A stretch of DNA of 64,000 nucleotides from Enterococcus avium ATCC 14025 (GCF_000406965.1 NZ_KE136363.1:337505-401504); one strand, 5' to 3'; positions 27,677 through 36,602 are shown, numbered from the stretch's first letter. Notes: a model not told the origin generated them from the sequence alone. A program made the numbers and translations.

Positions 27677-29965
27677 TTATTGTTGTTCATTTTGCACAGC
27701 TGGGGTCTGAGTAGGCGGCTGACTACTAGAGGATGGCTGAGATGGTTGCGGATCGGCAGATGAAGCTGGCGTCGGACTTGAACTGGCAGGTGGCACACTG
27801 CTGCTGGCCGGCGGAGTCACTGTCGATGATTCAGAGAAACTTGATTCCGATGTTATACTGCTGCTGGAACTCGTGGTTTCGCTGAAAGTGCTATTGCTGT
27901 AATAAGAACTTTGATAGGAATAGCTAGGCGCTGGAACTGATGAAGCGCCTTTAACGTAAAGCTCATTTCCGATTCTAAGAACATCATTTGGCATAACCCA
28001 ATCTTCATTTGAGACATTTTGCGATACATAACTCATCATTTCACGATAAACATCCTGTGCGATATTTTCAGATTGTGAAGTTATTGGCGTCAGTCGCTTA
28101 TCATAGCCTGCCCAAATTGATAAAGAATAATGGGGAGTATACCCAGTAAACATTACATCTGGCGAAATTGATCCATAATGTGGAATCTTTGCTAATTCAT
28201 CATCCGTGTAGTTAGACGTTCCAGTTTTGCCAGCTTGGAAAAGGTTAGGAATCTGTGCATAGGTTCCGGTACCCTTTGTAATTACATCTTTTAGCATATC
28301 CGTAATCATATAAGCTGTGTAAGGTTCCATTGCTTTTTTTCCTTTGTTTTCAAAGGTTTGTTCAGAACCATCTTGATATTTAATTTTATTGATATAGAGT
28401 GGTTCATTATAGGTTCCACCATTCGCAAAGGCTGCATAAGCTGCTGCCATTTTTTCTGTGGAAATGCCATATTTCGTTCCATCTTGTGTCTCAGTGTTAC
28501 TTGAGATTGCATTCGCTTGTTGTATTTCTTTGTATTGAATGCCCAAGTTTTTCAAGAATTTCGATACATTTTCTGGTCCTACTTCATTGAAAAGCTTCAC
28601 AGCTGGGACATTTCGAGAATTATACAGAGCCTGACGCAACGTAATATTTCCTTGATAACTATTGTCCCAGTTCTTAACTGCTGTCTTCGTTCCTTCATAA
28701 TAATAAGGTTGATCGACGATTCGTTCCCCAGTAGATTTTTGCTTATATTCTATAGCTGGACCATAATCGGTTATTGGTTTAACCGTTGAACCAAAATCAC
28801 GGTTTGTACTTACTGCACGATTCAATCCTAAGTAGACGTCATCAGCGATATTTCGACCGCCAATCTGAGCAGTCACTTTACCAGTCTCACTATCTATTAG
28901 GGTAGCAGCTATTTGTAAATCCTCATCAGGATATTGGACATATTCATCCCCATTTACAATCGAATAAAGATGATTCTGTGCGTCAGTATCCAAATTCGTA
29001 TAGATATCTAATCCGTCAGTATAAACATTTTTGCCCGTTTTGTCTTCAACTTGGGCAATCACTTCTTTGACGTAGTTGTCGGCAACTTTACGTTCCTGAT
29101 TATCTGTTTCTAAAGGTAACAAGCCTTGATCAATCGGTTCATTGATCGCCGCGTCATAATCCTTTTGAGAGATTTTCTTATTATTAAGCATAGTATAGAG
29201 CACTGTATCACGACGCTCTTTTGCAGCATCTGGATGTTTATAGGGATCATAAGAATTAGGTGCTTGTGGCATACCCGCCAATAATGCCGTTTGCGCGATA
29301 GTCAGGTGCTGTAATTCTTTACCGAAATATGTTTCAGCAGCTGTCTCCATCCCATACAAGCCATTTGCCATATAAACCTTATTGATATAATAGGTCAATA
29401 TTTCTTGTTTCGAGTGTTTTTTCTCTAGCTGGATAGCCAACCAAGCTTCCTGTGCTTTACGTCGCAACGTTTTATCGGCTTCTTCAGTAGTTGTTGAAAA
29501 GAAGGAAAGCTTAACCAGTTGTTGGGTTAAGGTACTACCACCTTGAAGACCACCTTTGTTGGTTAGATTATGCAAGGCCGATCCGGCGATTCGGACAGGA
29601 TCCACACCGTTGTGCTTGAAAAAACGACGATCTTCGACGGAAACAATCGCATCATCTAATTCTTGCGGAATTTTATTTGCGCTGACTTTTTCTCGCTTTT
29701 CGGCGCCAAGATCTTCAAAAATATTACCATCACTGTCAAAAAGCTTAGAAGAGACCGTTGCTTCTAATTTTTTTTCACTTAAAGCAGGTGCATCTTTTAC
29801 ATAGTAGAAAAAGATGCCGATACCAGTGAGTAATGCGACGCAAAGCAGCCCAACGATTGCGATCGCAATTTTCAGCCCAATATGACGATTCTTTTTATTT
29901 TTTTGTTTAGGTTCCTTTCCTTGAGAGGTCCGCTTTTTTTTCTGCGAACGTGAGGGATTAGCCAT
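27677..29965 (-). CDS. ponA: Class A penicillin-binding protein 1A
   Basis: A bifunctional peptidoglycan synthase of about 762 residues. A basic cytosolic tail and one membrane helix (about 30-55) precede the GT51 glycosyltransferase with VEDRRFFKHNGVDP and GGSTLTQQLVK. The transpeptidase follows with the active Ser in STVKP, then SRN and KTGTSNY. The C terminus is a Ser/Pro/Thr-rich low-complexity tail of about 95 residues, probably a wall-spanning linker. The ATG at 29965 has AAAGGAG overlapping the end of recU, indicating coupling. Confidence 0.95.
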   Translation of the reverse strand: MANPSRSQKKKRTSQGKEPKQKNKKNRHIGLKIAIAIVGLLCVALLTGIGIFFYYVKDAPALSEKKLEATVSSKLFDSDGNIFEDLGAEKREKVSANKIPQELDDAIVSVEDRRFFKHNGVDPVRIAGSALHNLTNKGGLQGGSTLTQQLVKLSFFSTTTEEADKTLRRKAQEAWLAIQLEKKHSKQEILTYYINKVYMANGLYGMETAAETYFGKELQHLTIAQTALLAGMPQAPNSYDPYKHPDAAKERRDTVLYTMLNNKKISQKDYDAAINEPIDQGLLPLETDNQERKVADNYVKEVIAQVEDKTGKNVYTDGLDIYTNLDTDAQNHLYSIVNGDEYVQYPDEDLQIAATLIDSETGKVTAQIGGRNIADDVYLGLNRAVSTNRDFGSTVKPITDYGPAIEYKQKSTGERIVDQPYYYEGTKTAVKNWDNSYQGNITLRQALYNSRNVPAVKLFNEVGPENVSKFLKNLGIQYKEIQQANAISSNTETQDGTKYGISTEKMAAAYAAFANGGTYNEPLYINKIKYQDGSEQTFENKGKKAMEPYTAYMITDMLKDVITKGTGTYAQIPNLFQAGKTGTSNYTDDELAKIPHYGSISPDVMFTGYTPHYSLSIWAGYDKRLTPITSQSENIAQDVYREMMSYVSQNVSNEDWVMPNDVLRIGNELYVKGASSVPAPSYSYQSSYYSNSTFSETTSSSSSITSESSFSESSTVTPPASSSVPPASSSPTPASSADPQPSQPSSSSQPPTQTPAVQNEQQ

Positions 29966-29969
29966 TTGA

Positions 29970-30575
29970 TTAACTCCTTTTTTCAAGATATTGTTCCACC
30001 GCTGTTAAATAAGGGATTCTTGGAGCAATTTGCGGTGTGATCTCGATACCAACTGTTTCTATGTGTTCTAGCGGTATTGATTTTTTGCCATTTTCTTGAC
30101 TCTGCCAATAGTTTACCAGTTCTTCAGCAGAAAGAAAAAAGCAACGATTCAAGCTTGAAAACCAAAGTAGAACAAAACAAATCGCCCTTTGCTTCAGACA
30201 TTGCTGCATATGAGTGATCTGATGCTGATGAAAATTCTTTAGCGGGAAAGAGCGTTTGTTTTTTGTTTCCTTTGCTTCAAAATCTAAATAGTATCCTTGA
30301 TAAACGCCATTATAATCAGTTGTGGAAGGTTGTCTGAAATAGGCTTCCTTAATAACTGCGGTACTCCGTTTTGGATAATCGACCTTAACAATCTGAAGTG
30401 GCGTTGGCTTTTTATGGACAACTGCCTTATCATGGGTTAAGTAGTATTCATTGCTTTGATTGATTGCTTCTTCAAAGCGCATACCGCGATTAGCAAACGT
30501 TGTTTCTTTTTGTAATGAACGTTCTCGTGGATTCTTTTGTGAAAAGAGCTGACCATTGGGGTAGTGAAAGGCCAT
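29970..30575 (-). CDS. recU: Holliday junction resolvase RecU
   Basis: A resolvase of 201 residues of the restriction-endonuclease fold. It contains NRGMRFEEAINQSN at the N terminus, the catalytic region in YNGVYQGYYLDFEAKETK (Asp, Glu-x-Lys) and the C-terminal IPYLTAVEQYL. It cuts Holliday junctions during recombination and chromosome segregation. The recU-ponA operon is conserved in Bacilli. Confidence 0.95.
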   Translation of the reverse strand: MAFHYPNGQLFSQKNPRERSLQKETTFANRGMRFEEAINQSNEYYLTHDKAVVHKKPTPLQIVKVDYPKRSTAVIKEAYFRQPSTTDYNGVYQGYYLDFEAKETKNKRSFPLKNFHQHQITHMQQCLKQRAICFVLLWFSSLNRCFFLSAEELVNYWQSQENGKKSIPLEHIETVGIEITPQIAPRIPYLTAVEQYLEKRS

Positions 30576-30656
30576 ATTTCATCACACTCCTGTTTGCTAT
30601 TATAGCAAATTTTTTTGAAAGATATTTTATTTTTAAGTGAAAGTAAGGAAAATGCA

Positions 30657-31214
30657 ATGAATGAAACAATACAGCGAGTATACGTAACAGGATATCAGAG
30701 CTATGAGCTAGGAATCTTCAGTGAACAGGACCCTCGTGTGCAAGTCATTAAGAATGTTTTAAAAAAAGAATTGACGGCTTTGATCGAAAATGGTCTTCAG
30801 TGGGTAATGATCAGCGGTAGTCTTGGTACAGAGATTTGGACAGGGCAGGTAGTCAATGAATTGAAGCAAGATTATCCTGAAATAAAATTAGCGATTATTT
30901 TTCCATTTGAAGCGTTTGGAAATAACTGGAAAGAACATAATCAATTACTTTTGAGCGAGCTTGTACAAACCGCGGATTACGTGGATTCGGTCAGTCATCA
31001 ACCCTATCAGAATCCTCAACAATTTAAAAATCATGTAAATTTTTTACTGCAGCACACTGAGGCAGCATTGTTAGTATATGATAATGAGTATCCTGGTAAA
31101 AGCAAATTCTTTTTAGCTGATGTAGAAAAATTTCAAGAACAAAATCCCTACGATTTGCTTACAATTACGATGGATGATTTAGAAAATTCCTCAGACTTCG
31201 GGGATAGTGTTTGA
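30657..31214 (+). CDS. ypsA: YpsA/DUF1273 SLOG-fold protein
   Basis: A protein of 185 residues of the YpsA family, a Rossmann-like SLOG fold expected to bind a nucleotide-type ligand; its overexpression disturbs cell division in Bacillus and Staphylococcus. Visible motifs are YVTGYQSYELG near the N terminus and ISGSLGTEIW in the first half. The start at 30657 follows GTAAGGAAA. It is divergent from recU and directly upstream of gpsB, the usual synteny. Confidence 0.9.
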   Translation: MNETIQRVYVTGYQSYELGIFSEQDPRVQVIKNVLKKELTALIENGLQWVMISGSLGTEIWTGQVVNELKQDYPEIKLAIIFPFEAFGNNWKEHNQLLLSELVQTADYVDSVSHQPYQNPQQFKNHVNFLLQHTEAALLVYDNEYPGKSKFFLADVEKFQEQNPYDLLTITMDDLENSSDFGDSV

Positions 31215-31282
31215 TTTCCTTAAGTTTATCAGCTAGAATATATAGGAAAGTAAATTAAGATAAGAGCTAATGAGGTGGAAAA

Positions 31283-31687
31283 ATGGCGAATGTAATCTAT
31301 ACTCCTAATGATATTTTGGAGCAAGAATTTAAAACAAAAATGCGTGGTTATGATCCAATTGAGGTCGACGAATTTTTGGACAATGTAATTAAAGATTATG
31401 AAGCTTATAACAAAGAATTATTAACACTAAGAGAAGAAAATGATCGCTTGAAAGCAAAAGTTGAACAACTATCCAAAGCTCAGCCAGCTCCTTCACGTGT
31501 GAAAGAAGCAGCGCCTAAAAGTTCAGCTGTTACAAACTTTGATATCTTGAAGCGTTTATCCAATCTTGAAAGAGAAGTGTTTGGCAAAAAGCTTGATCAA
31601 CAGGCATCAAACCAAACAGCTCCTTCTGATTTTGGTCAAAGCTATACTCAAGATGAGAGCGATATTGAGAAAACTCGTCAATTTTAA
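31283..31687 (+). CDS. gpsB: Cell division protein GpsB
   Basis: A DivIVA-like protein of 134 residues that couples division and cell-wall synthesis and binds class A PBPs. The N-terminal membrane-binding and coiled-coil region has QEFKTKMRGYDPIEVDEFLD and continues as a heptad-like coiled coil to about residue 70. A variable linker and a short C-terminal oligomerisation helix follow (ILKRLSNLEREVFG). It is encoded close to its presumed partner ponA. The ATG follows GAGGTGG. Confidence 0.95.
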   Translation: MANVIYTPNDILEQEFKTKMRGYDPIEVDEFLDNVIKDYEAYNKELLTLREENDRLKAKVEQLSKAQPAPSRVKEAAPKSSAVTNFDILKRLSNLEREVFGKKLDQQASNQTAPSDFGQSYTQDESDIEKTRQF

Positions 31688-31694
31688 ATTTGAA

Positions 31695-32086
31695 TGATGC
31701 AATTTTTGGGTGATCGCGGTTTGCACTAAGCAGGCTGAGGAAAGTCCATGCTCGCACAGACTGAGATGTCTGTAGTGTTCGTGCTTAGCGAAACCATAAG
31801 CTAAGGTACTTCTTTTGAAGTAACGGCAGAAAAAAAGGCTAAGGAGTAATCTATGCCTGAGTATTCTTGAAAGTGCCACAGTGACGAAGCATTTTGAGAA
31901 ATCAAAATGGTGGAACGCGGTAAACCCCTCGAGCGAGCAACCCAAACTATGGTAGGGGCGCTTTTTCTAAGGAAATGAACGATGAAAGAGACGGCATTTA
32001 TGTCGGAGATAGATGATTGCCACGATGATCACACTTCCCTGAGTTGGTCGTCGTACAAAACATGGCTTACAGAAAATTGCAGCAAT
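31695..32086 (+). ncRNA. rnpB: RNase P RNA, class B
   Basis: Catalytic RNA of RNase P, which matures tRNA 5' ends. The universally conserved segments are all present: GAGGAAAGTCCATGCTCGC, AGTGCCACAGTGACGAAG, GTGGAACGCGGTAAACCCC, TCGAGCGAGCAACCCAAA and AACATGGCTTACAGAAA. The 5' GCAATTTT and 3' AAAATTGC ends pair as helix P1, which fixes the boundaries to within a few bases. It lies between gpsB and rlmL as in other Bacilli, with a terminator behind. Confidence 0.96.
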
Positions 32087-32095
32087 TCAGGGTGT

Positions 32096-32129
32096 GCCTT
32101 CCAACTTTGCGTTGTGAAGGTCTTTTTTT
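32096..32129 (+). terminator. rnpB terminator
   Basis: CCTTCCAAC pairs with GTTGTGAAGG with one bulge, followed by T7. Confidence 0.85.
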
Positions 32130-32154
32130 GCCAGTTTTTCTTCCTGCTTTAGCA

Positions 32155-32224
32155 GGTTAGAAAAATGGTATGCGAAATGAAGATAAAACTAATTTTTTCG
32201 CTTTTTGAAAAAATTAATCCCTTA
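32155..32224 (+). repeat. Dispersed hairpin repeat, copy 1
   Basis: Contains ATGGTATGCGAAATGA followed by ATAAAACT and a perfect 9-bp inverted repeat AATTTTTTC/GAAAAAATT at 32191-32199 and 32207-32215. It is similar in order and sequence to copies at 32315, 32413, 49585 and 59429. Confidence 0.7.
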
Positions 32225-32238
32225 GTACGAATTAGCTG

Positions 32239-32275
32239 CCAGTCCAACTTTTCGCAGAGCTCAAAGTTGGACTGG
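32239..32275. repeat. Perfect 13-bp inverted repeat between hairpin-repeat copies
   Basis: CCAGTCCAACTTT pairs perfectly with AAAGTTGGACTGG around an 11-nt loop TCGCAGAGCTC. No T run follows, so it is not a standard terminator. The left arm and loop resemble CAGTTCAACTTTTCGCAG at about 59345, upstream of pyrR. Confidence 0.7.
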
Positions 32276-32314
32276 TAAAAGAAAGCTTAAAACTTTATAT
32301 CGACACGCGTAATT

Positions 32315-32380
32315 TAGTTGGATGGTATGCGTACGAAAATAAAACTTTTTTCGGTCTTTGAAAAAAGCAATCCATTGAAT
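32315..32380 (+). repeat. Dispersed hairpin repeat, copy 2
   Basis: Begins TAGTTGGATGGTATGCG and continues AAAATAAAAC with the hairpin CTTTTTTC/GAAAAAAG, ending AATCCATTGAAT. It has the same layout as copies 1 and 3 within 260 nt. Confidence 0.7.
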
Positions 32381-32412
32381 TGAGCTAGCTGCGAGTTCCT
32401 CTTCATACTTAG

Positions 32413-32480
32413 TTGAATCGTATGCGAAACGAGAATAAAACCTATTTTTTTTAGTTTTTGAAAAAAATTGATACGATTGA
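32413..32480 (+). repeat. Dispersed hairpin repeat, copy 3
   Basis: Begins TTGAATCGTATGCGAAACGA, continues AATAAAAC, a T-rich arm and an A-rich arm (TATTTTTTTT to TGAAAAAAATTGATA), ending ATACGATTGA. The third unit of the cluster between rnpB and rlmL. Confidence 0.7.
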
Positions 32481-32552
32481 TACGTTAGTTTAAAAGGTTA
32501 ATTCGTCGTACATCGGAAAAAATTATTACTACTATTATATAAAGGAGCAATT

Positions 32553-33716
32553 ATGGAGAAAGAGTATAATTTAATTGCCACTGCCGCTGCGGGTATCGAA
32601 GCGTTAGTAGGTAAAGAGTTACGTAATTTAGGCATCGATTGCCAAGTCGAAAATGGACGGGCACGGTTTAAAGGAAATTTAGAAACAATCGCTACCGCAA
32701 ATTTGTGGCTGCGAACTGCTGATCGCGTGAAAATCATTGTCGGGGAGTTTGACGCGTTTACGTTTGACGAATTATTTGAAAAGGTTAAGGCGATTGCTTG
32801 GGAGGATTATCTGCCAATGGATGCTGAATTCCCAGTGGCAGGACGTTCAATCAAATCAAAATTGTACAGTGTCCCTGATTGCCAATCAATCACGAAAAAG
32901 GCAATCGTTGAACGTCTACGAGAAGTCTACCATCGTCCAGCGCGAGTGCCTCTACCAGAAACCGGTGCGCTATTTCAGCTAGAGGTTGCTTTACTAAAGG
33001 ATCATGTCGTATTAACTTTAGATACAACTGGGCCAAGCTTATTTAAACGTGGCTATCGATTAGAAAAAGGTGGCGCTCCATTAAAAGAAAATATGGCGGC
33101 GGCATTAGTAATGTTGACAAATTGGCGAAAGGATCGTCCTTTTTATGATCCGGTTTGCGGATCAGGGACTTTATGTATTGAAGCTGCGTTGATAGGTCAC
33201 AACATTGCGCCTGGATTCAATCGTGATTTTGCCTGTGAAGCCTGGGATTGGTTTGATGCCGCTGTCTTTGATAAAGTTCGTTCTGTAGCGGATGAAGCAG
33301 CGGATTATGATATTGAGTTAGATATTGCTGGTTCTGACATCAATGGTCGGATGATTGAGATTGCTCAAGCAAATGCTGAAGAAATCGGATTAGGTGATTC
33401 GATTCAATTTAAACAGCAGGCGGTTAAAGATTTTAAAACAGAGAAAGAGTACGGTGTGATTGTTGCAAATCCGCCATACGGAGAACGTTTATGCGAAGAA
33501 GAACAGGTTCGTGTATTGTATCGTGAAATGGGAGAGGTTTTCCGCCCATTGAAAACCTGGAGTAAATACATTTTGACCAGTGATTTAGCATTTGAGGAAT
33601 TTTACGGGGCTAAAGCAACAAAGAAAAGGAAATTGTATAATGGCGCTATAAGAACGGATCTGTTTCAATATTGGGGCGAACGCCCTCCAAGAAAGCCGCG
33701 TAATGATGCCGAATAA
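32553..33716 (+). CDS. rlmL: THUMP-domain 23S rRNA methyltransferase, RlmL/YpsC-like
   Basis: A SAM-dependent RNA methyltransferase of 387 residues. The N-terminal ferredoxin-like and THUMP RNA-binding region (about 1-165) is followed by a Rossmann methylase domain with DPVCGSGTLCIEA for SAM binding and the catalytic NPPYGERL. E. coli RlmL modifies G2445 of 23S rRNA; the same target is inferred here. The ATG follows AAAGGAGCAATT. It overlaps the HD gene by 14 nt. Confidence 0.9.
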   Translation: MEKEYNLIATAAAGIEALVGKELRNLGIDCQVENGRARFKGNLETIATANLWLRTADRVKIIVGEFDAFTFDELFEKVKAIAWEDYLPMDAEFPVAGRSIKSKLYSVPDCQSITKKAIVERLREVYHRPARVPLPETGALFQLEVALLKDHVVLTLDTTGPSLFKRGYRLEKGGAPLKENMAAALVMLTNWRKDRPFYDPVCGSGTLCIEAALIGHNIAPGFNRDFACEAWDWFDAAVFDKVRSVADEAADYDIELDIAGSDINGRMIEIAQANAEEIGLGDSIQFKQQAVKDFKTEKEYGVIVANPPYGERLCEEEQVRVLYREMGEVFRPLKTWSKYILTSDLAFEEFYGAKATKKRKLYNGAIRTDLFQYWGERPPRKPRNDAE

Positions 33717-34350
33717 AATAGAAGCAATTCGTAAGTATGCCAAAGAGAAACTTGGTGCTGATCGCAGTGGACATGATTTTTATCATGTCCAGCGCGTAGC
33801 TAAAATCGCTAAGAATTTGGCTGAACAAGAAGGCGTTACAGATACGTTGATGATTGAAACCGCTAGTTATTTACATGATGTGATTGACGATAAGGTCGTT
33901 GAAGATGTGACAAGGGCGCAAGAAGATCTTAAAAGGTTTTTAAAAGAACTTAGTTTTTCTGTCGAAGAAATACAGGAAATTTTTAAAATCATTGAAAACA
34001 TTTCCTTTTCTAAAGAAATAGAAAACGGAAAAGCTGAACTAACTTTAGTTGGACAGATCGTGCAAGACGCGGACCGGATTGATGCACTTGGCGCAATAGG
34101 CATTTTACGAACTGCTTATTATGGCGGCCATACGCAAAGTCCATTATATGATCCTAACACTGCGCCGCAAGAGTTTAAAAGCAAACAAGAATATCGCAAA
34201 AAAAGTACAGTAATCAATCATTTTTATGAAAAATTGTTTAAGCTGCCTGCTACAATGAACACGCAAGCTGGAAAAAAAGAAGCACAAAAGCGCATGCATT
34301 TTATGGAAGAATTTTTAAAAAGATTTTACGCTGAGTGGGATTTATCATAA
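33703..34350 (+). CDS. HD-domain phosphohydrolase
   Basis: A metal-dependent phosphohydrolase of 215 residues. HD-superfamily residues are the His in RSGHDFYHVQRV, the HD pair in ASYLHDVIDDK and the later Asp in VQDADRIDALGAIG. The layout resembles the YedJ/YpgQ group, some of which hydrolyse nucleoside triphosphates; the substrate here is not known. The start overlaps the end of rlmL, so translation is coupled. Confidence 0.85.
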   Translation: MMPNKIEAIRKYAKEKLGADRSGHDFYHVQRVAKIAKNLAEQEGVTDTLMIETASYLHDVIDDKVVEDVTRAQEDLKRFLKELSFSVEEIQEIFKIIENISFSKEIENGKAELTLVGQIVQDADRIDALGAIGILRTAYYGGHTQSPLYDPNTAPQEFKSKQEYRKKSTVINHFYEKLFKLPATMNTQAGKKEAQKRMHFMEEFLKRFYAEWDLS

Positions 34351-34462
34351 ATGAGAGATGAAAATAGTAAATTAAAAATAAAAATATCCTTTAGTTGAGA
34401 CGTTTTATTTCCAGTGAACTTCTTTTTCTCCTATAATGTTCTTTGGTTAGGAGGAACTCTAA

Positions 34463-34810
34463 ATGCTACATCGTGAAATATTGAGTCCCGAAGAAGTTTT
34501 AGAAAGAATGCCCAACTTATCTGAGGGATTATTCGCTATTCGTTGCAAACTTACAAATAAGACCTATCAAATTATTTTATATAAATATCAAGAGGATTAT
34601 TTTTTAATAGAAAATCCAGCACTGATTAGTGTCTTGCTGAAAAAGGATCAAAGCTTTTTTGGAACACCAGAGCAACTTTTAAATGAAATTGAGCGGTCAT
34701 TTGAGGAAAATCATTATCAGCCTGCATCAAAAGAGTGGGTCAACTTAGATTTGAATACCTTGAAACGTTTAACTAATGTGAAAATTAAATTTTTTGATTT
34801 GGAAGAATAA
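34463..34810 (+). CDS. Uncharacterised 115-residue protein
   Basis: No family recognised. It is soluble, with mixed alpha/beta composition, no signal peptide and no cysteine pattern; MPNLSEGLFAIRCKL and a Tyr-rich middle are its most distinctive parts. The ATG at 34463 is preceded by TTAGGAGGAA, a strong ribosome binding site. It has its own terminator shared with the convergent membrane protein gene, so it is likely a real, independently expressed gene. Confidence 0.7.
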   Translation: MLHREILSPEEVLERMPNLSEGLFAIRCKLTNKTYQIILYKYQEDYFLIENPALISVLLKKDQSFFGTPEQLLNEIERSFEENHYQPASKEWVNLDLNTLKRLTNVKIKFFDLEE

Positions 34811-34837
34811 CAGGATAAGCCTGTTATTCTTTTTTTC
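34806..34837. terminator. Bidirectional terminator
   Basis: AATAACAGG pairs with CCTGTTATT, followed by a T run. It overlaps the stop codons of both convergent genes. Confidence 0.82.
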
Positions 34838-35138
34838 TAAACTGACGAAAAAGGTAATACACATTAATAATGGTGAGAATCGCACCTAGTACAAAAGGAA
34901 CTATCAGGCGCCCTTGACTGTAACCAAAGTTCTTTTGAAAACTTTCTGAAGACGTCAAAGCAACAACCGTTTGACTGTAGTTATACACCTGATAGCTAAA
35001 AGTCGTTAAAAAAACTGAGATCAAAGTTAACGCAAAGCGACGGTAATCACTATTTTTCATTTTTTTGACAAAAAAGAAAATTATATAAACGACCATCAAA
35101 GCCGCTGGAACACCAAAAGCAAAAAGCGGGTTAAGCAT
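34824..35138 (-). CDS. Small three-helix membrane protein, unknown
   Basis: A protein of 104 residues with hydrophobic segments at about 5-24, 34-52 and 77-95 and a basic C terminus (RQFRKKE). No family recognised. A ribosome binding site AAGGAGGTAAAAAA lies directly upstream of the ATG at 35138. It is monocistronic. Confidence 0.65.
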   Translation of the reverse strand: MLNPLFAFGVPAALMVVYIIFFFVKKMKNSDYRRFALTLISVFLTTFSYQVYNYSQTVVALTSSESFQKNFGYSQGRLIVPFVLGAILTIINVYYLFRQFRKKE

Positions 35139-35452
35139 TTTTTTACCTCCTTAAAAATCTGATATAATTTTTATTTTGTGTTCATTTTACCACAATTTAG
35201 AAAAAATCCCTGATGATTAGAAATTGAAGGAATAAGGATTTTTCGACAATATTCTTTTTTTAGTTAACAGGTTTTCAAATTACTAAATTGCTACTATCAG
35301 ATTTGTCATCAGCGGTAAAAATGGTAACTACTATAAAATAGAGACTTTTCCTTCGCATTTAGAAAGAAGATATTTTAAACTGAGCTATATGAGGCTGTTG
35401 CTCTTATTGCAGCTGAATAGTTATGAACGTAAATTGAACAAAGGAGCTATCT
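35139..35452. other. Intergenic region
   Basis: About 314 AT-rich nucleotides between divergent genes. A TATAAT-like motif at about 35161-35168 may belong to a promoter here. I see no RNA gene or repeat. Confidence 0.4.
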
Positions 35453-36601
35453 ATGAACAGTTACACGTTACCGATTAAAGTGGCGGTGCTTACTTTTCCT
35501 TTTTTGGCGATGTTTGTCACTGCACCTATTTTAATTTATTATTATCGAAAATATGGAGAACTAGGCAAGCTGAGAAGTCTGATCTTGTATTCGTTTGTTT
35601 TTTACTTGTTATGCGCATATTATTTAGTGATCTTGCCGTTACCTGAAGTCAGTACGGTAGCACAGATGACTGGTCCGCGTTATGAACTTCATTTATTTCA
35701 ATCTTGGCATAATTTCATGAATCAAACGGTACTGCAATTGAATAACCCAAGCACCTATTTGCCAGCAATGAGACAAAGCGTCTTTTTGGAACCTGTGTTT
35801 AATATTTTTCTACTTTTTCCATTTGGCGTATATTGTCGTTATTATTTTAAATTTTCATTTTGGAAAACTATTTTGGTAAGCTTCTGCTTATCGCTATTTT
35901 TTGAGCTAACACAATTAAGTGGTCTGTATTTTATTTATCCGCGTCCTTATCGATTATTTGATGTTAATGACTTATTCCATAATACATTAGGAGGAATACT
36001 GGGCTTTGCTTGTGCGCCACTATTCACTTTCTTTTTACCAACACGAAGTGAACTGGACTCAGAATCATTGGAGAAAGGACGGCAGGTTACAATAATAAGA
36101 CGTTTTGTCGCACTGGCGATCGATTGGTTTATCATTGGTTTGTTTAGTCCAATAATTAATTATCTATCAAATGTATTACCACCTAAAGCCGGTGAAATCT
36201 TAAGTAATACGATGCCGGTGTTCATCATTGAAGTAATCGTTTATTTTATGCTAATCAATTATCTCTTAAACGGTCAAACCATTGGAAAAAAGGTTGTTCG
36301 TATTCAAGTTATCGAAGATGGACACAAGCATATTCGTTTGAGCCGACTGATCCTGCGGTATTCTGCGCTTTACTTTCTTTTCTTCGGGCTGCTGCAAATT
36401 TTTCAATACACAATGACACATTTAATTTCCGTAAATCACACGCTCTTTATCGCTTATGCGACATTAGGATTGTTAAGTTTAGGAATTTTACTTTTATTTC
36501 TATTCAACTTATTGTATGCTCTCATAAGAAGAAAAACCCGCCTATTCCATGATAAAGCGAGTCACACGTATACGATTAGTACGTTAAAGAAAGAGGTATA
36601 A
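35453..36601 (+). CDS. VanZ-like / RDD domain membrane protein
   Basis: A multi-spanning protein of 382 residues. The N-terminal half is a VanZ-like domain (helices with YYLVILPLPE, NIFLLFPFGVY, FFELTQLSGLY and a conserved DVNDLFHNTLGG). The C-terminal half is an RDD domain (RRFVALAIDWFIIG, NGQTIGKKVVRIQV). VanZ gives low teicoplanin resistance in Tn1546, but most chromosomal VanZ-like proteins have no proven role. It ends 1 nt before the helicase ATG, suggesting cotranscription. Confidence 0.82.
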   Translation: MNSYTLPIKVAVLTFPFLAMFVTAPILIYYYRKYGELGKLRSLILYSFVFYLLCAYYLVILPLPEVSTVAQMTGPRYELHLFQSWHNFMNQTVLQLNNPSTYLPAMRQSVFLEPVFNIFLLFPFGVYCRYYFKFSFWKTILVSFCLSLFFELTQLSGLYFIYPRPYRLFDVNDLFHNTLGGILGFACAPLFTFFLPTRSELDSESLEKGRQVTIIRRFVALAIDWFIIGLFSPIINYLSNVLPPKAGEILSNTMPVFIIEVIVYFMLINYLLNGQTIGKKVVRIQVIEDGHKHIRLSRLILRYSALYFLFFGLLQIFQYTMTHLISVNHTLFIAYATLGLLSLGILLLFLFNLLYALIRRKTRLFHDKASHTYTISTLKKEV

Positions 36602-36602
36602 C

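Noticed and set aside
32155-32480. CRISPR array behind rnpB
   Set aside because: Three similar units occur, but they are degenerate, with variable length and internal hairpins and no uniform spacers or cas genes.
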